A stretch of DNA of 64,000 nt from Achromobacter arsenitoxydans SY8 (GTDB lineage: Bacteria > Pseudomonadota > Gammaproteobacteria > Burkholderiales > Burkholderiaceae_B), in the NCBI RefSeq assembly GCF_000236785.1, contig NZ_AGUF01000057.1, positions 124,001 to 188,000 of the forward strand, in the 5' to 3' direction. Made by a program: the position numbers and the translations under genes. Below, one piece after another: positions 35,606 through 46,959 of this stretch. The notes under the pieces are model-generated. The model had not been told where the DNA came from and did not search any database. It was given only the letters and a program-made list of their open reading frames with translations. Position 1 is the first letter of the stretch. Every line of letters starts with the position of its first letter.

Positions 35606-35932
35606 ATGAGCGACCAAATCAAGAACGTCAGTGACGCCAGCTTCGATGCCGATGTGTTGAAATCCGGCCAGCCCGTGCTGGTGGACTACTGGGCTGCCTG
35701 GTGTGGCCCCTGCAAGATGATCGCCCCGATCCTGGAAGAGGTCGCCACCGAATACGCCGGCCGCCTGACGATCGCGAAGCTGAACGTCGACGAAAACCAG
35801 GGCACCGCCACCAAGTACGGCATCCGCGGCATCCCCACCCTTATGCTCTTTAAAGACGGCCAGGCTGCCGCCACCAAAGTTGGCGCGCTGTCGAAGTCGC
35901 AACTCACCGCATTCCTGGACGGCGCGTTGTAA
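35606..35932 (+). CDS. trxA: Thioredoxin 1
   Basis: 108 residues. The active site WCGPC is at residues 32-36, and the cis-Pro is in [10 protein letters not shown]. It reduces disulfides in the cytoplasm using thioredoxin reductase. trxA next to rho is a common arrangement in proteobacteria. The leader has a duplicated promoter element and a terminator-like hairpin. Confidence 0.98.
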   Translation: MSDQIKNVSDASFDADVLKSGQPVLVDYWAAWCGPCKMIAPILEEVATEYAGRLTIAKLNVDENQGTATKYGIRGIPTLMLFKDGQAAATKVGALSKSQLTAFLDGAL

Positions 35933-35952
35933 ACCGCGTGCTGTAAACGAGG

Positions 35953-35978
35953 GCGCCGCCGCGTAGGCGGCGCTCATT
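35953..35978 (+). terminator. Hairpin after trxA, weak terminator
   Basis: GCGCCGCC (35953-35960) pairs with GGCGGCGC (35966-35973); only TCATT follows. It may partly end trxA transcripts before rho. Confidence 0.4.
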
Positions 35979-36049
35979 CAGTACCGCGCGAGCCCGTCCG
36001 TGGCGCGCCGCCAGAGCCCTCCTCTACTTTTCCCCCAACACTCACCGCG

Positions 36050-37309
36050 ATGCACCTCAACGAACTGAAGGCGCTGCACGTCTCGCAGCTGCTCGAAATG
36101 GCCGCTGGCCTGGAAATCGAGAACGCCAACCGCCTGCGCAAGCAGGAACTGATGTTCGCCATCATGAAACGGCGCGCCAAGCAAGGCGAGCAGATCTTTG
36201 GCGACGGCGTCCTGGAAGTCCTGCCCGACGGCTTCGGTTTCCTGCGCTCGCCGGAAACCTCGTATCTGGCCAGCACCGACGACATCTACATTTCGCCCTC
36301 CCAGATCCGCCGCTTCAACCTGCACACCGGCGACTCCATCGAAGGCGAAGTGCGCACCCCCAAGGATGGCGAGCGCTATTTCGCCCTGGTGAAGGTGGAC
36401 AAGGTCAACGGCGTGGCGCCTGAAGCGATCAAGCATCGCATCATGTTCGAGAACCTGACGCCGCTGCACCCGAATCGCACGATGCGCCTGGAACGCGACA
36501 TCAAGAGCGAAGAGAACCTCACGGGCCGCATCCTGGACGTCTTCGCCCCCATCGGCATGGGCCAGCGCGGCCTGATCGTCGCCAGCCCCAAGTCGGGCAA
36601 GACGGTGATGATGCAGCACATCGCTCACGCCATCACCACGAACTACCCCGACGCGGTCATGATCGTCCTGCTGGTCGACGAGCGCCCCGAGGAAGTGACC
36701 GAAATGCAGCGCACGGTGCGCGGCGAAGTGGTGGCGTCGACCTTCGACGAACCCGCCACCCGCCACGTGCAAGTGGCCGAAATGGTCATCGAAAAGGCCA
36801 AGCGCCTGGTCGAAATGAAGAAGGACGTCGTGATCCTGCTGGACTCGATCACGCGCCTGGCCCGCGCCTACAACACCGTGGTGCCGGCCTCCGGCAAGGT
36901 GCTGACCGGCGGCGTCGACGCCAACGCCCTGCAGCGTCCCAAGCGCTTCTTCGGCGCAGCGCGCAACCTGGAAGAAGGCGGCTCGCTGACCATCCTGGGC
37001 ACCGCGCTGATCGAAACCGGCAGCCGCATGGACGAAGTCATCTACGAAGAATTCAAGGGTACGGGCAACTCCGAAGTCCACCTTGAACGCCGCCTGGCCG
37101 AAAAGCGCGTCTACCCGTCGATCAACCTGAACAAGTCGGGCACCCGCCGCGAAGAGCTGCTGATCGCCCCCGACCTGCTCCAGAAGGTCTGGGTGCTGCG
37201 CAAGTTCATCCACGACATGGACGAAGTCCAGTCCATGGAATTCATCCTGGACAAGATGCGCGCCACCAAGACCAACGCCGAATTCTTCGACATGATGAAG
37301 AAGAAGTAA
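36050..37309 (+). CDS. rho: Transcription termination factor Rho
   Basis: 419 residues, the same as E. coli Rho. The N-terminal helix bundle ([18 protein letters not shown]) and the RNA-binding cold-shock-like domain (GFGFLRS around 61-67) precede the RecA-like ATPase. Walker A SPKSGKT is at 179-185, with [16 protein letters not shown] as Walker B. The Q-loop/R-loop region ([13 protein letters not shown]) is intact. It is an RNA-translocating hexamer that ends transcription. A strong intrinsic terminator follows. Confidence 0.98.
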   Translation: MHLNELKALHVSQLLEMAAGLEIENANRLRKQELMFAIMKRRAKQGEQIFGDGVLEVLPDGFGFLRSPETSYLASTDDIYISPSQIRRFNLHTGDSIEGEVRTPKDGERYFALVKVDKVNGVAPEAIKHRIMFENLTPLHPNRTMRLERDIKSEENLTGRILDVFAPIGMGQRGLIVASPKSGKTVMMQHIAHAITTNYPDAVMIVLLVDERPEEVTEMQRTVRGEVVASTFDEPATRHVQVAEMVIEKAKRLVEMKKDVVILLDSITRLARAYNTVVPASGKVLTGGVDANALQRPKRFFGAARNLEEGGSLTILGTALIETGSRMDEVIYEEFKGTGNSEVHLERRLAEKRVYPSINLNKSGTRREELLIAPDLLQKVWVLRKFIHDMDEVQSMEFILDKMRATKTNAEFFDMMKKK

Positions 37310-37332
37310 GCAGGGTCTCGCACCTGGCACGG

Positions 37333-37356
37333 AACCGCCCTACGGGGCGGTTTTTT
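37333..37356 (+). terminator. Rho-independent terminator of rho
   Basis: AACCGCCC-TACG-GGGCGGTT followed by four more T. A second hairpin (CCGTCCAC at 37395-37402 with GTGGACGG at 37409-37416) follows with CGCTTTTAT and may act as backup. Confidence 0.9.
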
Positions 37357-37437
37357 AATGCCCGATCGCTAGGCATGCGGCCCCAGCCGGCGGGCCGTCC
37401 ACCATGGAGTGGACGGCGCTTTTATTGCGCCGACGGG

Positions 37438-40400
37438 TCAGTGTTCGATGAATTCCGGCATGCGGCGCGGCGTCGAATCCGCGGGCCGGGGAGTCTGCTT
37501 GTCCGGCTGCTTGCCAGAGCCGTCGATGGGCTCGACGCGCGGATCATCCCAACTGCCGGTCACGGCATATTCCATGGTCATCGCGCGCGCCAGCGGCTGC
37601 TTGAGCAGCCACTGGGTGACGAACGCGCCCAGGCCGATCAGCGGATTGACCGCCAGTGCGGTCACCATCGCCGCGCCGCTGGCGTCCAGGTTCGGAATGA
37701 CCACCGCCTTCAGGTCCCAGCGTTCCTTGATGAGATCCACGCCCCCCGCCAGGACAATGGCGGCCACCGGCCCGTTGATCTTGTAGCCCTCGGTGCTCAC
37801 CATTCCGTCGGCTGCCTTCAGCTTTCCGCGGATGGTGTCGAACGGGAACCCGTCGCGCAGCAGATTCGTCGGATTCACGTCCAGCCGCGCCAGCCGTTGC
37901 AGCGATTGCAGCGACAGCAGCTCCAGCAGGCGCGCCGTGCGCGAATTGACGTGCATGAAGCGGCCGTTGTCCAGGCTCACGATCACGTCGCCCGACATAT
38001 CGGCAATGTTGTGCGTCCACGGCAGGTTGCGCCAGGTGGCCTTGCCCTGGACCGTGCCCTTGCCGCCCGACACGACATTTTCATAGCCGATCCGGTTCAT
38101 GAAATTGCCGACGTTCTCGAACGTGACGGCGGCGTCGACGCTCAGCCCGCGGTCCGCCCCCTCGAGGCGCCAGTTGCCCGTGGCGTTCAGGGCGGCCGAC
38201 TCGTTCGTGATGGTCAGCTTGTCCAGGCGCCACTGCCGCCCGCGCTCCAGGTTCGTGCCCGTCACCTGCAGTTCGCCCAGATTCTTGCCATAGAGCAGGA
38301 ACTCCTTGGCCTGCAGGTCGATCGCCGGAATATCCGACAGGTCGTTGCCAGACGCCAGGGCCTTATCGGCCTCATTTGCATCGCCCTCGCCGCCGAACGA
38401 CAGGTGCTTCAGACGCGCCGTGATCTGCCCCGCGATCGCGCCGGAGGCTTCGCGCCATTCCAGCGTGCCCGTTGCCTGGCGCGACTGCAGGTCCACGCGC
38501 CATTGGGCGGGCGCCGGACGCGTGGCGTACAGGGTCAAGTCGTTCAAGGCGTAGCCGCCGGTGCGCAAAACGCCTGCCGCCAGGCTGACCCGCTCGGGCT
38601 GCGGCAGCAGCGGCTTCGGTGCGGGCCGGCCCTTGACGGGCGGAACGCTGAATCCGTCCGAGACGGTTTCCCAGCCGTCCACGTCCAGCTCCGGAAGGCT
38701 CGCATTCAGGCTCAGTCCGCGCTCGGGCAGGCTGGCGGGCCGGCCGATGCCCAGGGCGCCGCGGGCAAAATACGATGGCGCGGCATCCGCGGGGTCCCGT
38801 TCGAAGATGGCGTTGACGCCTTCGCCCAGGCTGGCCGTCAGCCAGCGCCGGTTTTTCGCGCCGCGGTCCTGCGCCGGCCCCCACTGCAATTTCAGCAACT
38901 GAGACGACTGGGCGGATTTCCCGGCTGGCGCGGGCATGTCGATCGCCATGCCAACCAGATCCGATTCCGCGGAAACATCGACCGCGCCGCCCTTCTGGTA
39001 ACCCAGCCGCCCTTTATAGGCGGCCCGCCCGGAAAAGCGCGACATCGACGGCGCCCGGCTCAGTTGCGTCAGCCCCTGGCCCGTCAGCGTCCCGTCAAAG
39101 TGCAGAACGTCCGAGCTTTGCGCGAGCGCGCCGTGGATGTTGACGGGACCGCCAAGGAACTGCGCCTTGATACCTTTGGTCTGCACGCCTTTTTCCGAGA
39201 ATTCCAGGTCGCCACGCATCTGGCTGAGCAGCGGGATTTCCGGCATGAACGTGAACGAGTTGTCGGCAAACCGGATACGCCCCTGCACCTGCGTATCGTC
39301 GGTATTGAGCAGCGGCACTTTCAGGTTGAGCGGCATGTGCCAGTCCCCGGTGCCGTGCGCCTCGTCCAGCGCGCCGTCCAGCAGCCCGCCCAGCGGCGAG
39401 TTCGCCGCCATCGCAAGATAGGCCGACACCGGGCCCGAGGTCTCGCCGGAAAGCTGGAGTTCCGAGTTGTGCTCCATGTCGGGAATGGCTGCGGTCACCG
39501 CGCCCAGCGTGACGGTCTGGCCGGGGCCGGTGTGCGCCAGGGCGCCGCCCGGACTGTCCAGGCTCAGGCTCACCTTGTCGATACGGAAATTGCCGGACAG
39601 GTTCTCCAGCATCGGCCAGCCCTTGCGGTGCGGCCGGGCGGGCGCGTAGTCGACCTTGGCGCCCGCATAGGCGCCGGCGATGACGAACTCGCCCGCAACG
39701 CCCGGCGCGCCGTAGGGAAAGTCGTCCAGGTCGCCCTTGAGCGTGATGGCGGCGGAACGTATCTCGCCAGCGGGCAGGCCTTCGGCCAGCCATTCGCGGG
39801 CGTCGGCGTTGACCTCCAGCGGCAGATAGCGATGAATGGCGGGCATGGACGCGCGCGTCATGGTGCCGCGCATGTCCGCACTGCCCGCGGCGGTCTTGCC
39901 TTCCTTCAGCCATTGCCCTTGCAGGCGCAGGTCCAGGTCATCGTTGATCACATGCAATTTGGCGATGTCCACGAACCAGTTGTTCGCGTCCGGTCCTTTT
40001 ACCTTGGCGTCCAGCTCCACATCCCGCGCTTCCAGCGTGGGATTTTCGAATATGCCGGGCAGCGTCACGCGCAGCTGCTGCACCGCCCCCTTGACCGCCA
40101 CGTCGGCCGCGCCCTTGCTGCGCGCCAGCGGCAGGCCGTCAATGTGGATGAAATCGCCGGGCAGCGCCGAAAACTGCAACTGCGCGGAGCCGCCGCGCAC
40201 CGCCGGGCCATCGGGCGCGGCGGCCCAGGCCACGCCGCGCACCGCGACGTCGCCGGCAAATTCCCTGAACTGGCCATGATCCAGTTGCCACCACGCGCGC
40301 GCGGCCAGCCTGCCCTCGACCGGGGGCACGTCGATCCACGGCGACCACGCAAGCGGTTCCAGGTCCTCGATTTGCGCGAACAGCTGGCCGCTCCAGTTGG

Positions 40401-41091
40401 AGGGCTTCTTCGCATCCGCGGCGAACAGGCTGCGATTGAATTCGCCGCGCAACTCCAGCTTGTGGGCAAGCGCCGCGCCGGCCGACGCCTGCAGCACAAA
40501 TCGGTGCGAGAGGTTGCCGTTGCGCACCAGCAAGTCGACGCTGTCCAGCGTGAGCTCGGGCGCCTGGCGCAATTCGTCCTGCCATCGGATCGTGGCGTTG
40601 CGGACCAGCAGTTCGCGCTGGGCGGCCAGCCAACGCAACCCGGGATGATTCAGGTCCGATCCGTGATCGCTGGCGGTCAGGTCTATGTTTTGCCCGGCCA
40701 CCCAGAGGTGGTTGGCCGCATCCCGCCGCAGCGTCAGTTCCGGCTTGTCGAGCTTCAGGCGCACCAGCGTGGGAGAAAGCGCCAGGATGCTGCGCCAGGC
40801 CACCACCGCCGAGACGGATGGCAAGGTCAGCACCGGGGCAACCTCGTCGTCGTAGACCTGGACGGAGGCAAGATCGAGCCTGGGATTGAGCCCCTGCCAG
40901 TTGGCGCTGATCGCGCCGATCGTAACTCGGGCGCCCAACGCCTGGCTGGCGTAGGCTTCGATCTGAGGGCGCCACTGGTCCACACGCGGAAGGACCCAAT
41001 AGCGCACGCCCAGAAACCCGATGGCGAGCACGCCATATACGGTCAGCGCGGCCCAGAACAGGCAGCGGAACACTTTTTTTGGAACAGACAC
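37438..41091 (-). CDS. yhdP: YhdP-family AsmA-like envelope protein
   Basis: 1217 residues (1266 in E. coli YhdP). One N-terminal membrane helix ([20 protein letters not shown], about 10-29) anchors a very long periplasmic chain of repeating beta strands ending in the AsmA-like C-terminal region. The family forms a hydrophobic groove that moves phospholipids from inner to outer membrane, alongside TamB and YdbH. I chose the GTG at 41091 ([10 protein letters not shown]); an ATG at 41169 would add 26 unlike residues and nearly touch glnE. It is divergent from glnE. Confidence 0.88.
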   Translation of the reverse strand: MSVPKKVFRCLFWAALTVYGVLAIGFLGVRYWVLPRVDQWRPQIEAYASQALGARVTIGAISANWQGLNPRLDLASVQVYDDEVAPVLTLPSVSAVVAWRSILALSPTLVRLKLDKPELTLRRDAANHLWVAGQNIDLTASDHGSDLNHPGLRWLAAQRELLVRNATIRWQDELRQAPELTLDSVDLLVRNGNLSHRFVLQASAGAALAHKLELRGEFNRSLFAADAKKPSNWSGQLFAQIEDLEPLAWSPWIDVPPVEGRLAARAWWQLDHGQFREFAGDVAVRGVAWAAAPDGPAVRGGSAQLQFSALPGDFIHIDGLPLARSKGAADVAVKGAVQQLRVTLPGIFENPTLEARDVELDAKVKGPDANNWFVDIAKLHVINDDLDLRLQGQWLKEGKTAAGSADMRGTMTRASMPAIHRYLPLEVNADAREWLAEGLPAGEIRSAAITLKGDLDDFPYGAPGVAGEFVIAGAYAGAKVDYAPARPHRKGWPMLENLSGNFRIDKVSLSLDSPGGALAHTGPGQTVTLGAVTAAIPDMEHNSELQLSGETSGPVSAYLAMAANSPLGGLLDGALDEAHGTGDWHMPLNLKVPLLNTDDTQVQGRIRFADNSFTFMPEIPLLSQMRGDLEFSEKGVQTKGIKAQFLGGPVNIHGALAQSSDVLHFDGTLTGQGLTQLSRAPSMSRFSGRAAYKGRLGYQKGGAVDVSAESDLVGMAIDMPAPAGKSAQSSQLLKLQWGPAQDRGAKNRRWLTASLGEGVNAIFERDPADAAPSYFARGALGIGRPASLPERGLSLNASLPELDVDGWETVSDGFSVPPVKGRPAPKPLLPQPERVSLAAGVLRTGGYALNDLTLYATRPAPAQWRVDLQSRQATGTLEWREASGAIAGQITARLKHLSFGGEGDANEADKALASGNDLSDIPAIDLQAKEFLLYGKNLGELQVTGTNLERGRQWRLDKLTITNESAALNATGNWRLEGADRGLSVDAAVTFENVGNFMNRIGYENVVSGGKGTVQGKATWRNLPWTHNIADMSGDVIVSLDNGRFMHVNSRTARLLELLSLQSLQRLARLDVNPTNLLRDGFPFDTIRGKLKAADGMVSTEGYKINGPVAAIVLAGGVDLIKERWDLKAVVIPNLDASGAAMVTALAVNPLIGLGAFVTQWLLKQPLARAMTMEYAVTGSWDDPRVEPIDGSGKQPDKQTPRPADSTPRRMPEFIEH

Positions 41092-41175
41092 GGAGCAGTG
41101 GGCAGGAGGAGATGTCTTGCAGTATCGTCCCCACTTATACCTGAAACACGCACATCCGTCTTCGCACATTTCGCC

Positions 41176-43953
41176 ATGACCAACCCGTCCCTGCTTGCCC
41201 CCGCTCTCGCCTGGTCCGGCCACCTGCGCCGCCGCCTGGACGCCCACCCGGATCTGGCCGCCTGGCTGGCCGGCGCCGTGCAACATCCGGTCACGCCTGC
41301 CGTGATGGACCAATGGCTAGCCGAGCTGGCGGGCCCCTCCGCGCCCGCCGTGCTGCCCGTGGACGCCTGCCGCATGGTGCTGCGCAAATTGCGCGAGCGC
41401 GTGTTCAGCGTGCTTATCGTGCGGGACCTGACGGGCCAGGCGCAGCTTGAAGAAGTCGTCGGCGCCATGACCACGCTGGCGGACATGGCGGTGGCGGCCG
41501 CCTATCGCAGCGTCGCCGCCGACCTGGCGTCCGTGCATGGTATGCCGCGCGACCCCGCCACCGGCAAGCCGCAAGAGATGCTCATCGTCGGCATGGGCAA
41601 GCTGGGCGGCTGCGAATTGAACGTGTCCTCGGACATCGACCTGATCATGCTGTACGGCGAGGAAGGAGAAACCGACGGACCGCGCCGCATCAGCCATCAC
41701 GAGTTCTACGGCCGCCTGACGCGGCGGATGATGCCCGTGCTGTCCGAGGTCGACGCCAACGGCCAGGTGTTCCGGACCGACTTGCGCCTGCGTCCTGATG
41801 GCGACTCCGGTCCGCTGGCCTGGAGCCTGGACGCGCTGGAGCATTACCTCATCGGCCAGGGCCGCGAATGGGAGCGCTACGCCTGGCTCAAGGCGCGCCT
41901 GATGCCCGCCAAAGCCTTCGAAGACAGCGACAGCGCCGCGCAAGCCAGGCAGCTGGAAAGCCTGCGCGTGCCGTTCGTCTACCGCAAGTACTTCGATTTC
42001 GACGCGCTGGCCGCGTTGCGCGCCCTGCGCGAGCGCATCCGCCAGGACTGGCAGCGGCGCGCGATGACGCGAAGCGGCATCGACAGCGCCAACAACATCA
42101 AGCTGGGCGACGGCGGCATCCGCGAGATCGAGTTCGTGGTGCAACTGGCCCAGCTGATCCGCGGCGGCCGCATGCCCGCGCTGCAAAAGCGCGGGCTGCT
42201 GGAAGCCCTGCACGCGGAACGCCTGGCCGGGCTGGTGCCCGACGACGACGCGCGCCGCCTGGAAGACGCGTACCGGTTCCTGCGCCGCACCGAACATGCC
42301 CTGCAGTATCGCGAAGACGAGCAAACCCACCTGCTGCCCGGCGATCCGGCCCAGCGAGCCGCACTGGCCGCCGCCCTGGGCTTTAGCCACGACGACTTCG
42401 AGCGCACGCTGGCGGAACACCGCGAATTCGTTTCACAGACCTTCCGCAATGTCTTCCGCATGGTGGGCATGGGCGAAGAGGACGCCGCGCCCGCGACGGG
42501 CAGCGCCGATACGGCCGCCAGCCAGGACGAGCCGGACAGCGAAAGCGAACTCAGCGATCAGATCCGCCAGGCGTTTGGCGACGACGCGCAAGACCTGCTG
42601 CGCCGGGCCGAAACCCTGTCGGGCAGCCACCGCGTGCGCAGCCTGCCCGAAAGCAGCCGGCGCCGCATGGAGGTCCTGCTTCCGGCGGCCCTGCGCGCGG
42701 CCCTGCAGACGCCCGCCCCGCGCGAAGCGGCGGTCCGCCTGTTCGACCTGATCGAGAAGATCGCCCAGCGCAGCGCCTACCTGGCGCTGCTCGCCGAATA
42801 CCCGGACACGCTGGCGCGCGTTGCGCGCATGGTCGCCGCCAGCCCCTGGGCCGCGCAGTACCTCACGCAGCACCCCCTGCTGCTCGACAGTCTGATTGAT
42901 TGGCGCACGCTCTACGAACCGCTGGACTTTGCCCAGATTGCCCGCCAACTGACCGCGGATCTGGACGCGTGCCGCCTGCCCGACGGCGCTCCCGACATCG
43001 AGCGTCAGATGAACCTGATGCGCGATGTGCAGCGCCAGGCCAGCTTCCAGTTACTGGCGCAGGATCTCGAAGGCGAGCTCACGGTGGAGAAACTGGCCGA
43101 CCAGTTGTCGGCGCTGGCCGACCTGCTGCTGACCGAAACGATCCGCCGCGCCTGGCCGCTGGTGAACAAAATTGAGGGTGCCGAGCCGCGCTTTGCCGTC
43201 ATCGCGTACGGCAAGCTGGGCGGCAAAGAGCTGGGCTACGCGTCCGACCTGGACCTGGTCTTCCTGTTCGACGACCCGCGCGAGGACGCCGCGGAAGTCT
43301 ATGCCAAGCTGGGACGCCGCATGACGTCCTGGCTGTCGACCATGACCTCATCGGGCCGGCTGTACGAAGTCGATCTGCGCCTGCGTCCGGACGGCGATGC
43401 GGGGCTGCTCGCCGTCTCTCTGGAGGCCTTCGAGCAATACCAGCACAAGCACGCCTGGGCCTGGGAACACCAGGCGCTGACGCGGGCGCGGTTTGCCTCT
43501 GGAGACGCCGGCGTCGGAGCCGCCTTCGAGAAAATCCGCGAGGACATCCTGGTGCTGCCGCGGGATGCCGCGGCGCTGCGCGAAGAAGTCCTGGCCATGC
43601 GCGAAAAAATCAATGCGGGCCACCCGAACTCCACCGACCGCTTCGACCTCAAGCACGACCGCGGCGGCATGGTCGACGTAGAGTTCGTCACGCAATACCT
43701 GGTGCTCTGCCACGCCGGCACGCATCCCGTGCTGGTGCGCAACCTGGGCAATATTGCGCTGCTGCGCCTGGCGGGCGAAGCCGGCCTGATACCGCCGGAT
43801 CTGGCCTCCCGATCCGGCGACGCCTACCGCACGCTGCGCCGAGTCCAGCACCAGTTGCGCATGCAGGGGGTTGAAAAGGCCCGCGTGGCCCCTGACCAGT
43901 TGCAGGACGAGCGGGCCGCCGTCAGGGCGCTCTGGGACACCGTGCTGGGTTGA
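41176..43953 (+). CDS. glnE: Bifunctional glutamine synthetase adenylyltransferase/deadenylylase
   Basis: 925 residues (946 in E. coli). It adds and removes AMP on glutamine synthetase in response to PII and glutamine. Both nucleotidyltransferase domains are intact. The N-terminal deadenylylase has [18 protein letters not shown] (about 139-156). The C-terminal adenylylase has [18 protein letters not shown] (about 676-693). The reading frame stays open for 1267 codons upstream, antisense to yhdP; the ATG at 41176 begins the recognisable protein. Confidence 0.96.
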   Translation: MTNPSLLAPALAWSGHLRRRLDAHPDLAAWLAGAVQHPVTPAVMDQWLAELAGPSAPAVLPVDACRMVLRKLRERVFSVLIVRDLTGQAQLEEVVGAMTTLADMAVAAAYRSVAADLASVHGMPRDPATGKPQEMLIVGMGKLGGCELNVSSDIDLIMLYGEEGETDGPRRISHHEFYGRLTRRMMPVLSEVDANGQVFRTDLRLRPDGDSGPLAWSLDALEHYLIGQGREWERYAWLKARLMPAKAFEDSDSAAQARQLESLRVPFVYRKYFDFDALAALRALRERIRQDWQRRAMTRSGIDSANNIKLGDGGIREIEFVVQLAQLIRGGRMPALQKRGLLEALHAERLAGLVPDDDARRLEDAYRFLRRTEHALQYREDEQTHLLPGDPAQRAALAAALGFSHDDFERTLAEHREFVSQTFRNVFRMVGMGEEDAAPATGSADTAASQDEPDSESELSDQIRQAFGDDAQDLLRRAETLSGSHRVRSLPESSRRRMEVLLPAALRAALQTPAPREAAVRLFDLIEKIAQRSAYLALLAEYPDTLARVARMVAASPWAAQYLTQHPLLLDSLIDWRTLYEPLDFAQIARQLTADLDACRLPDGAPDIERQMNLMRDVQRQASFQLLAQDLEGELTVEKLADQLSALADLLLTETIRRAWPLVNKIEGAEPRFAVIAYGKLGGKELGYASDLDLVFLFDDPREDAAEVYAKLGRRMTSWLSTMTSSGRLYEVDLRLRPDGDAGLLAVSLEAFEQYQHKHAWAWEHQALTRARFASGDAGVGAAFEKIREDILVLPRDAAALREEVLAMREKINAGHPNSTDRFDLKHDRGGMVDVEFVTQYLVLCHAGTHPVLVRNLGNIALLRLAGEAGLIPPDLASRSGDAYRTLRRVQHQLRMQGVEKARVAPDQLQDERAAVRALWDTVLG

Positions 43954-44079
43954 CGCAACGGACAAGCGCAGAATTCCGGCGCCCGGGAGAGCCCTGGCGG
44001 CGCCTTGCCGGGCTTGCCAGCCTTGCCTGCGCCAACTCGTCGTAAAATAAGGGGTTTTCCGCCTTTTTGTCTGCTCGCC

Positions 44080-44754
44080 ATGTCTGAACTTGTCCGCCCC
44101 AAACTCGACCTGCCCACCGGCCGCAGCAAGGTGCTGATGCATTCGTGCTGCGCGCCCTGTTCCGGCGAAGTCATGGAGGCCATGACCGCCTCCGGCATCG
44201 ACTACTCGATCTACTTCTACAACCCGAACATCCATCCGGTCAAAGAGTACGAAATCCGCAAGCAGGAAAACATCCGCTTCGCCGAGCAGCACGGCATCGA
44301 GTTCATCGACGCCGACTACGACATGGACAACTGGTTCGATCGCGTCAAGGGCATGGAAAACGCGCCAGAGCGCGGCGAACGCTGCACGGCCTGCTTCGAC
44401 ATGCGCTTCGAGCGCACCGCGCTCTATGCCCACGAGCACGGCTTCGACACCATCACCAGCTCGCTGGGGATCTCGCGCTGGAAGGACATGAACCAGATCA
44501 ACGGCTGCGGCGAACGCGCGGCCGCGCGCTACGACGACCTGGTCTACTGGACCTACAACTGGCGCAAGGGCGGCGGTTCTGCGCGCATGATCGAAATCAG
44601 CAAGCGCGAGAACTTCTACCAGCAGGAATACTGCGGCTGCGTCTATTCACTGCGCGACACCAACCGCCACCGCCGCGCGCAGGGCCGCGACCGCATTCAT
44701 ATCGGCGTCAAGTTCTACGGCAAGGAAGACCTGATCAACGAGGAGCAGCTCTGA
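44080..44754 (+). CDS. queH: Epoxyqueuosine reductase QueH
   Basis: 224 residues. The DUF208/QueH family performs the last step of queuosine tRNA modification and is unrelated in sequence to QueG. Cysteine sites are [10 protein letters not shown] (Cys23, Cys24, Cys27), RCTACFDMR (Cys102, Cys105) and YCGCVYS (Cys185, Cys187), as expected for its iron-sulfur and metal sites. Start set at MSELVRP (44080). It follows glnE by 126 bases, with a possible TAAAAT box at 44043-44048. Confidence 0.92.
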   Translation: MSELVRPKLDLPTGRSKVLMHSCCAPCSGEVMEAMTASGIDYSIYFYNPNIHPVKEYEIRKQENIRFAEQHGIEFIDADYDMDNWFDRVKGMENAPERGERCTACFDMRFERTALYAHEHGFDTITSSLGISRWKDMNQINGCGERAAARYDDLVYWTYNWRKGGGSARMIEISKRENFYQQEYCGCVYSLRDTNRHRRAQGRDRIHIGVKFYGKEDLINEEQL

Positions 44755-44801
44755 TCCTCGACTAGCCGGCCCGCATCGCCGCCCCGCGCGGCGCGCCGGG
44801 C

Positions 44802-44846
44802 AAGAAAAAGGCCTGGCGATCCGCGCCGCGCGCGTCACGCCAGGCC
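44802..44846 (-). terminator. Rho-independent terminator of the quinone oxidoreductase gene
   Basis: GGCCTGGCG (44810-44818) pairs with CGCCAGGCC (44838-44846). On the minus strand TTTTTCTTG follows. The 19-base loop is GC-rich and may fold further. Confidence 0.75.
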
Positions 44847-44887
44847 AGCCGCGGCGCCCCGTGGGGGCCGCGATCCTCATAGTTTCA

Positions 44888-45877
44888 TCAATCCAGCATC
44901 AGCACCGTGGCGCCGGTGGTCTTGCGCGAAGCCAGCGCGGTCTGCGCTTCGCCGGCCTGCTCCAGCGTGTAGCGCTGGTCGATGCGAACCTTGATCTTCT
45001 TCTTCAGGACCAGACCGAAGAGCTCATCGGACGCGGCCTGCAACTTCTCCAGCGTGTTCACGTGCACGCCCAGCGACGGACGCGTGACGTACAGGCTGCC
45101 CTTCTGGTTCAGCACGGCCAGGTTCACGCCGGCCACCGGGCCGGACGCATTGCCGAAGCTGACCATCAGGCCGCGCGGCTCGATGCAGTCCAGCGACGTT
45201 TCCCAGGTGTCCTTGCCCACGCCGTCATACACCACCGGCACCTTCTTGCCCCCGGTCAGTTCCAGCACGCGCTCGGCCACGTTCTCGCGCGAGTAGTCGA
45301 TGGTTTCCCATGCGCCGTTGGCGCGCGCCAGCTCCGCCTTTTCGGGGCTGGACACCGTGCCGATCAGCTTCACGCCCAGGGCCTTGGCCCATTGGCACGC
45401 GATCAGGCCCACGCCGCCCGCGGCGGCATGGAACAGGATGGTCTCGCCGCCCTGCAGGCGGTAGGTCTGGCGGAACAGGTACTGGACCGTCAGGCCCTTG
45501 AGCATCAAGGCGGCGGCTTCGTCGAAGGCGATGCCCTTGGGCACCTTCACGACCTGTGCGGCCGGCACGTTGCGCGCCTTGGCGTAGGCGCCGATGGGGC
45601 TCTGGCCGTAGGCGACGCGGTCGCCCTTCTTCAGGTGTTTGACGTCGGCGCCCACGGCGGTCACCACGCCGGCGGCTTCAAAGCCCAGGCCGTGCGGCAG
45701 CGGATGCGGATACAAGCCCGTGCGGAAATAGATATCGATGAAGTTCAGGCCGGCGGCGTGCTGCTCGATCGTGACTTCATTGGCGGCGGGCGGAGGAACT
45801 TCGACCTCGACCAGCTTCAGGACTTCGGGACCACCGTGCTGCTCGATACGAATTGCCTTGACGAGATTGCTGGCCAT
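44888..45877 (-). CDS. NADPH:quinone oxidoreductase, zeta-crystallin type
   Basis: 329 residues, the size of E. coli QorA (327). A zinc-free MDR-family enzyme that reduces quinones by one electron using NADPH. The substrate-domain start (HGGPEVLKLVEVEVP), the quinone-oxidoreductase patch (LNFIDIYFRTGLYP) and the NADPH-binding AAAGGVGLIACQWAK are clear. GGAGG precedes the ATG. The EamA gene lies 51 bases upstream on the same strand. Confidence 0.88.
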   Translation of the reverse strand: MASNLVKAIRIEQHGGPEVLKLVEVEVPPPAANEVTIEQHAAGLNFIDIYFRTGLYPHPLPHGLGFEAAGVVTAVGADVKHLKKGDRVAYGQSPIGAYAKARNVPAAQVVKVPKGIAFDEAAALMLKGLTVQYLFRQTYRLQGGETILFHAAAGGVGLIACQWAKALGVKLIGTVSSPEKAELARANGAWETIDYSRENVAERVLELTGGKKVPVVYDGVGKDTWETSLDCIEPRGLMVSFGNASGPVAGVNLAVLNQKGSLYVTRPSLGVHVNTLEKLQAASDELFGLVLKKKIKVRIDQRYTLEQAGEAQTALASRKTTGATVLMLD

Positions 45878-45928
45878 GCTGGCCTCCTTTCATTGGAAAT
45901 AACGCGAATTAACCCTGAAACCCAGACT

Positions 45929-46909
45929 TCAACGCGGGGGCTGCTGCCCGTCGCCCTGCGCGGCGGGCGCACGGCGGGCCCCGCCCCCCATCAGCGCGAA
46001 CACGCCCGCCAGCACCAATATGGTTCCCGCCATCTGCCACACCGTGATGGGCTCGTCCAGGAACCATGCAGCCAAAAACAGCACGGATACCGGTCCAACC
46101 ATGCCCAGCAGCGACGCAGTGGGCGCGCCAATGAGCGACACCGCCCACATCAGCATGAACACCGGCACCACCGTGTTGAGCGTGGCGTGAATGACAGAAT
46201 ATCCATATACCGCGACAGGCTGAACCAGCATCGAAGCGGGATGAACCAGGAAAAACTGGATGATGCAGGCCACGCACGACACCAGCATGGCGTAGGCCAC
46301 CAAGCGGGTTGCGCCGATCCGCTTGATCAGTTCCCCGGAACAGATCAGGTACACAGAATAGCTTGCCGCGGAGCCGAAAACGAACAAAGACCCTAACAAC
46401 ACCTCGCTGCCGCCGCCAAAGGACAAGTCGTGCGCGAACACCAGCACCACGCCGGCATACGACAGCACCATGGCCATCCACTGCCGGCGCTCGATCGGTC
46501 GCTTGAACCAGAACGCGGACAGCAGAACCACCAGCGAGGGGGACAGAAACAGGATCAGGCGTTCCAGGCTGGCGGTGATATAGCGCAGGCCCAGGAAGTC
46601 CAGGAAGCTGGAAAGGTAATAGCCCAGGAGGCCCAGGACGCACACCTGAATGCGTTCTTTCGTGGTCAGCGTGACGATCTCGCCGCGCGCGGCCCGGCGC
46701 GACTGATGCCAGGCCACCGCCGCGAAAAACGGCATGGCGAACAACATGCGGAAGGCGATCAGGGTGACGGCATCAATACCGTAGCGGTAGGTGAACTTGA
46801 CGACGATGGCCTTGGCGGAAAACAGGATCGCGCCAAGCACCGCCATGGAGATCCCGGCGGCGCGGCTGGAAGCCAGCGGACCCGCCGTAAGCTTGGCAAT
46901 GCGATTCAT
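45929..46909 (-). CDS. EamA-family (DMT) transporter
   Basis: 326 residues, ten membrane helices in two EamA repeats (about 20-155 and 165-305). The end of repeat 1 (SPSLVVLLSAFWFKRPIERRQWMAM split at about 119-143) and of repeat 2 (DEPITVWQMAGTILVLAG) are typical. The family exports amino acids or other metabolites; the substrate is unknown. It is divergent from a second EamA gene, with only 50 bases between. Confidence 0.82.
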   Translation of the reverse strand: MNRIAKLTAGPLASSRAAGISMAVLGAILFSAKAIVVKFTYRYGIDAVTLIAFRMLFAMPFFAAVAWHQSRRAARGEIVTLTTKERIQVCVLGLLGYYLSSFLDFLGLRYITASLERLILFLSPSLVVLLSAFWFKRPIERRQWMAMVLSYAGVVLVFAHDLSFGGGSEVLLGSLFVFGSAASYSVYLICSGELIKRIGATRLVAYAMLVSCVACIIQFFLVHPASMLVQPVAVYGYSVIHATLNTVVPVFMLMWAVSLIGAPTASLLGMVGPVSVLFLAAWFLDEPITVWQMAGTILVLAGVFALMGGGARRAPAAQGDGQQPPR

Positions 46910-46959
46910 GCGATGATTTTAAATTCACGACAAGAATATTTGCAGGCTTTTTCCCCGGC

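Noticed and set aside
35282-35977. N-terminal extension of parE
   Set aside because: Runs antisense through trxA and includes the translated tandem repeat; the family N-terminus starts at the TTG at 35281.
37375-41175. 1267 open codons in frame upstream of glnE
   Set aside because: Fused in frame to glnE by chance on the complement of yhdP; GlnE homology starts at 41176 and the upstream part has no domain pattern.
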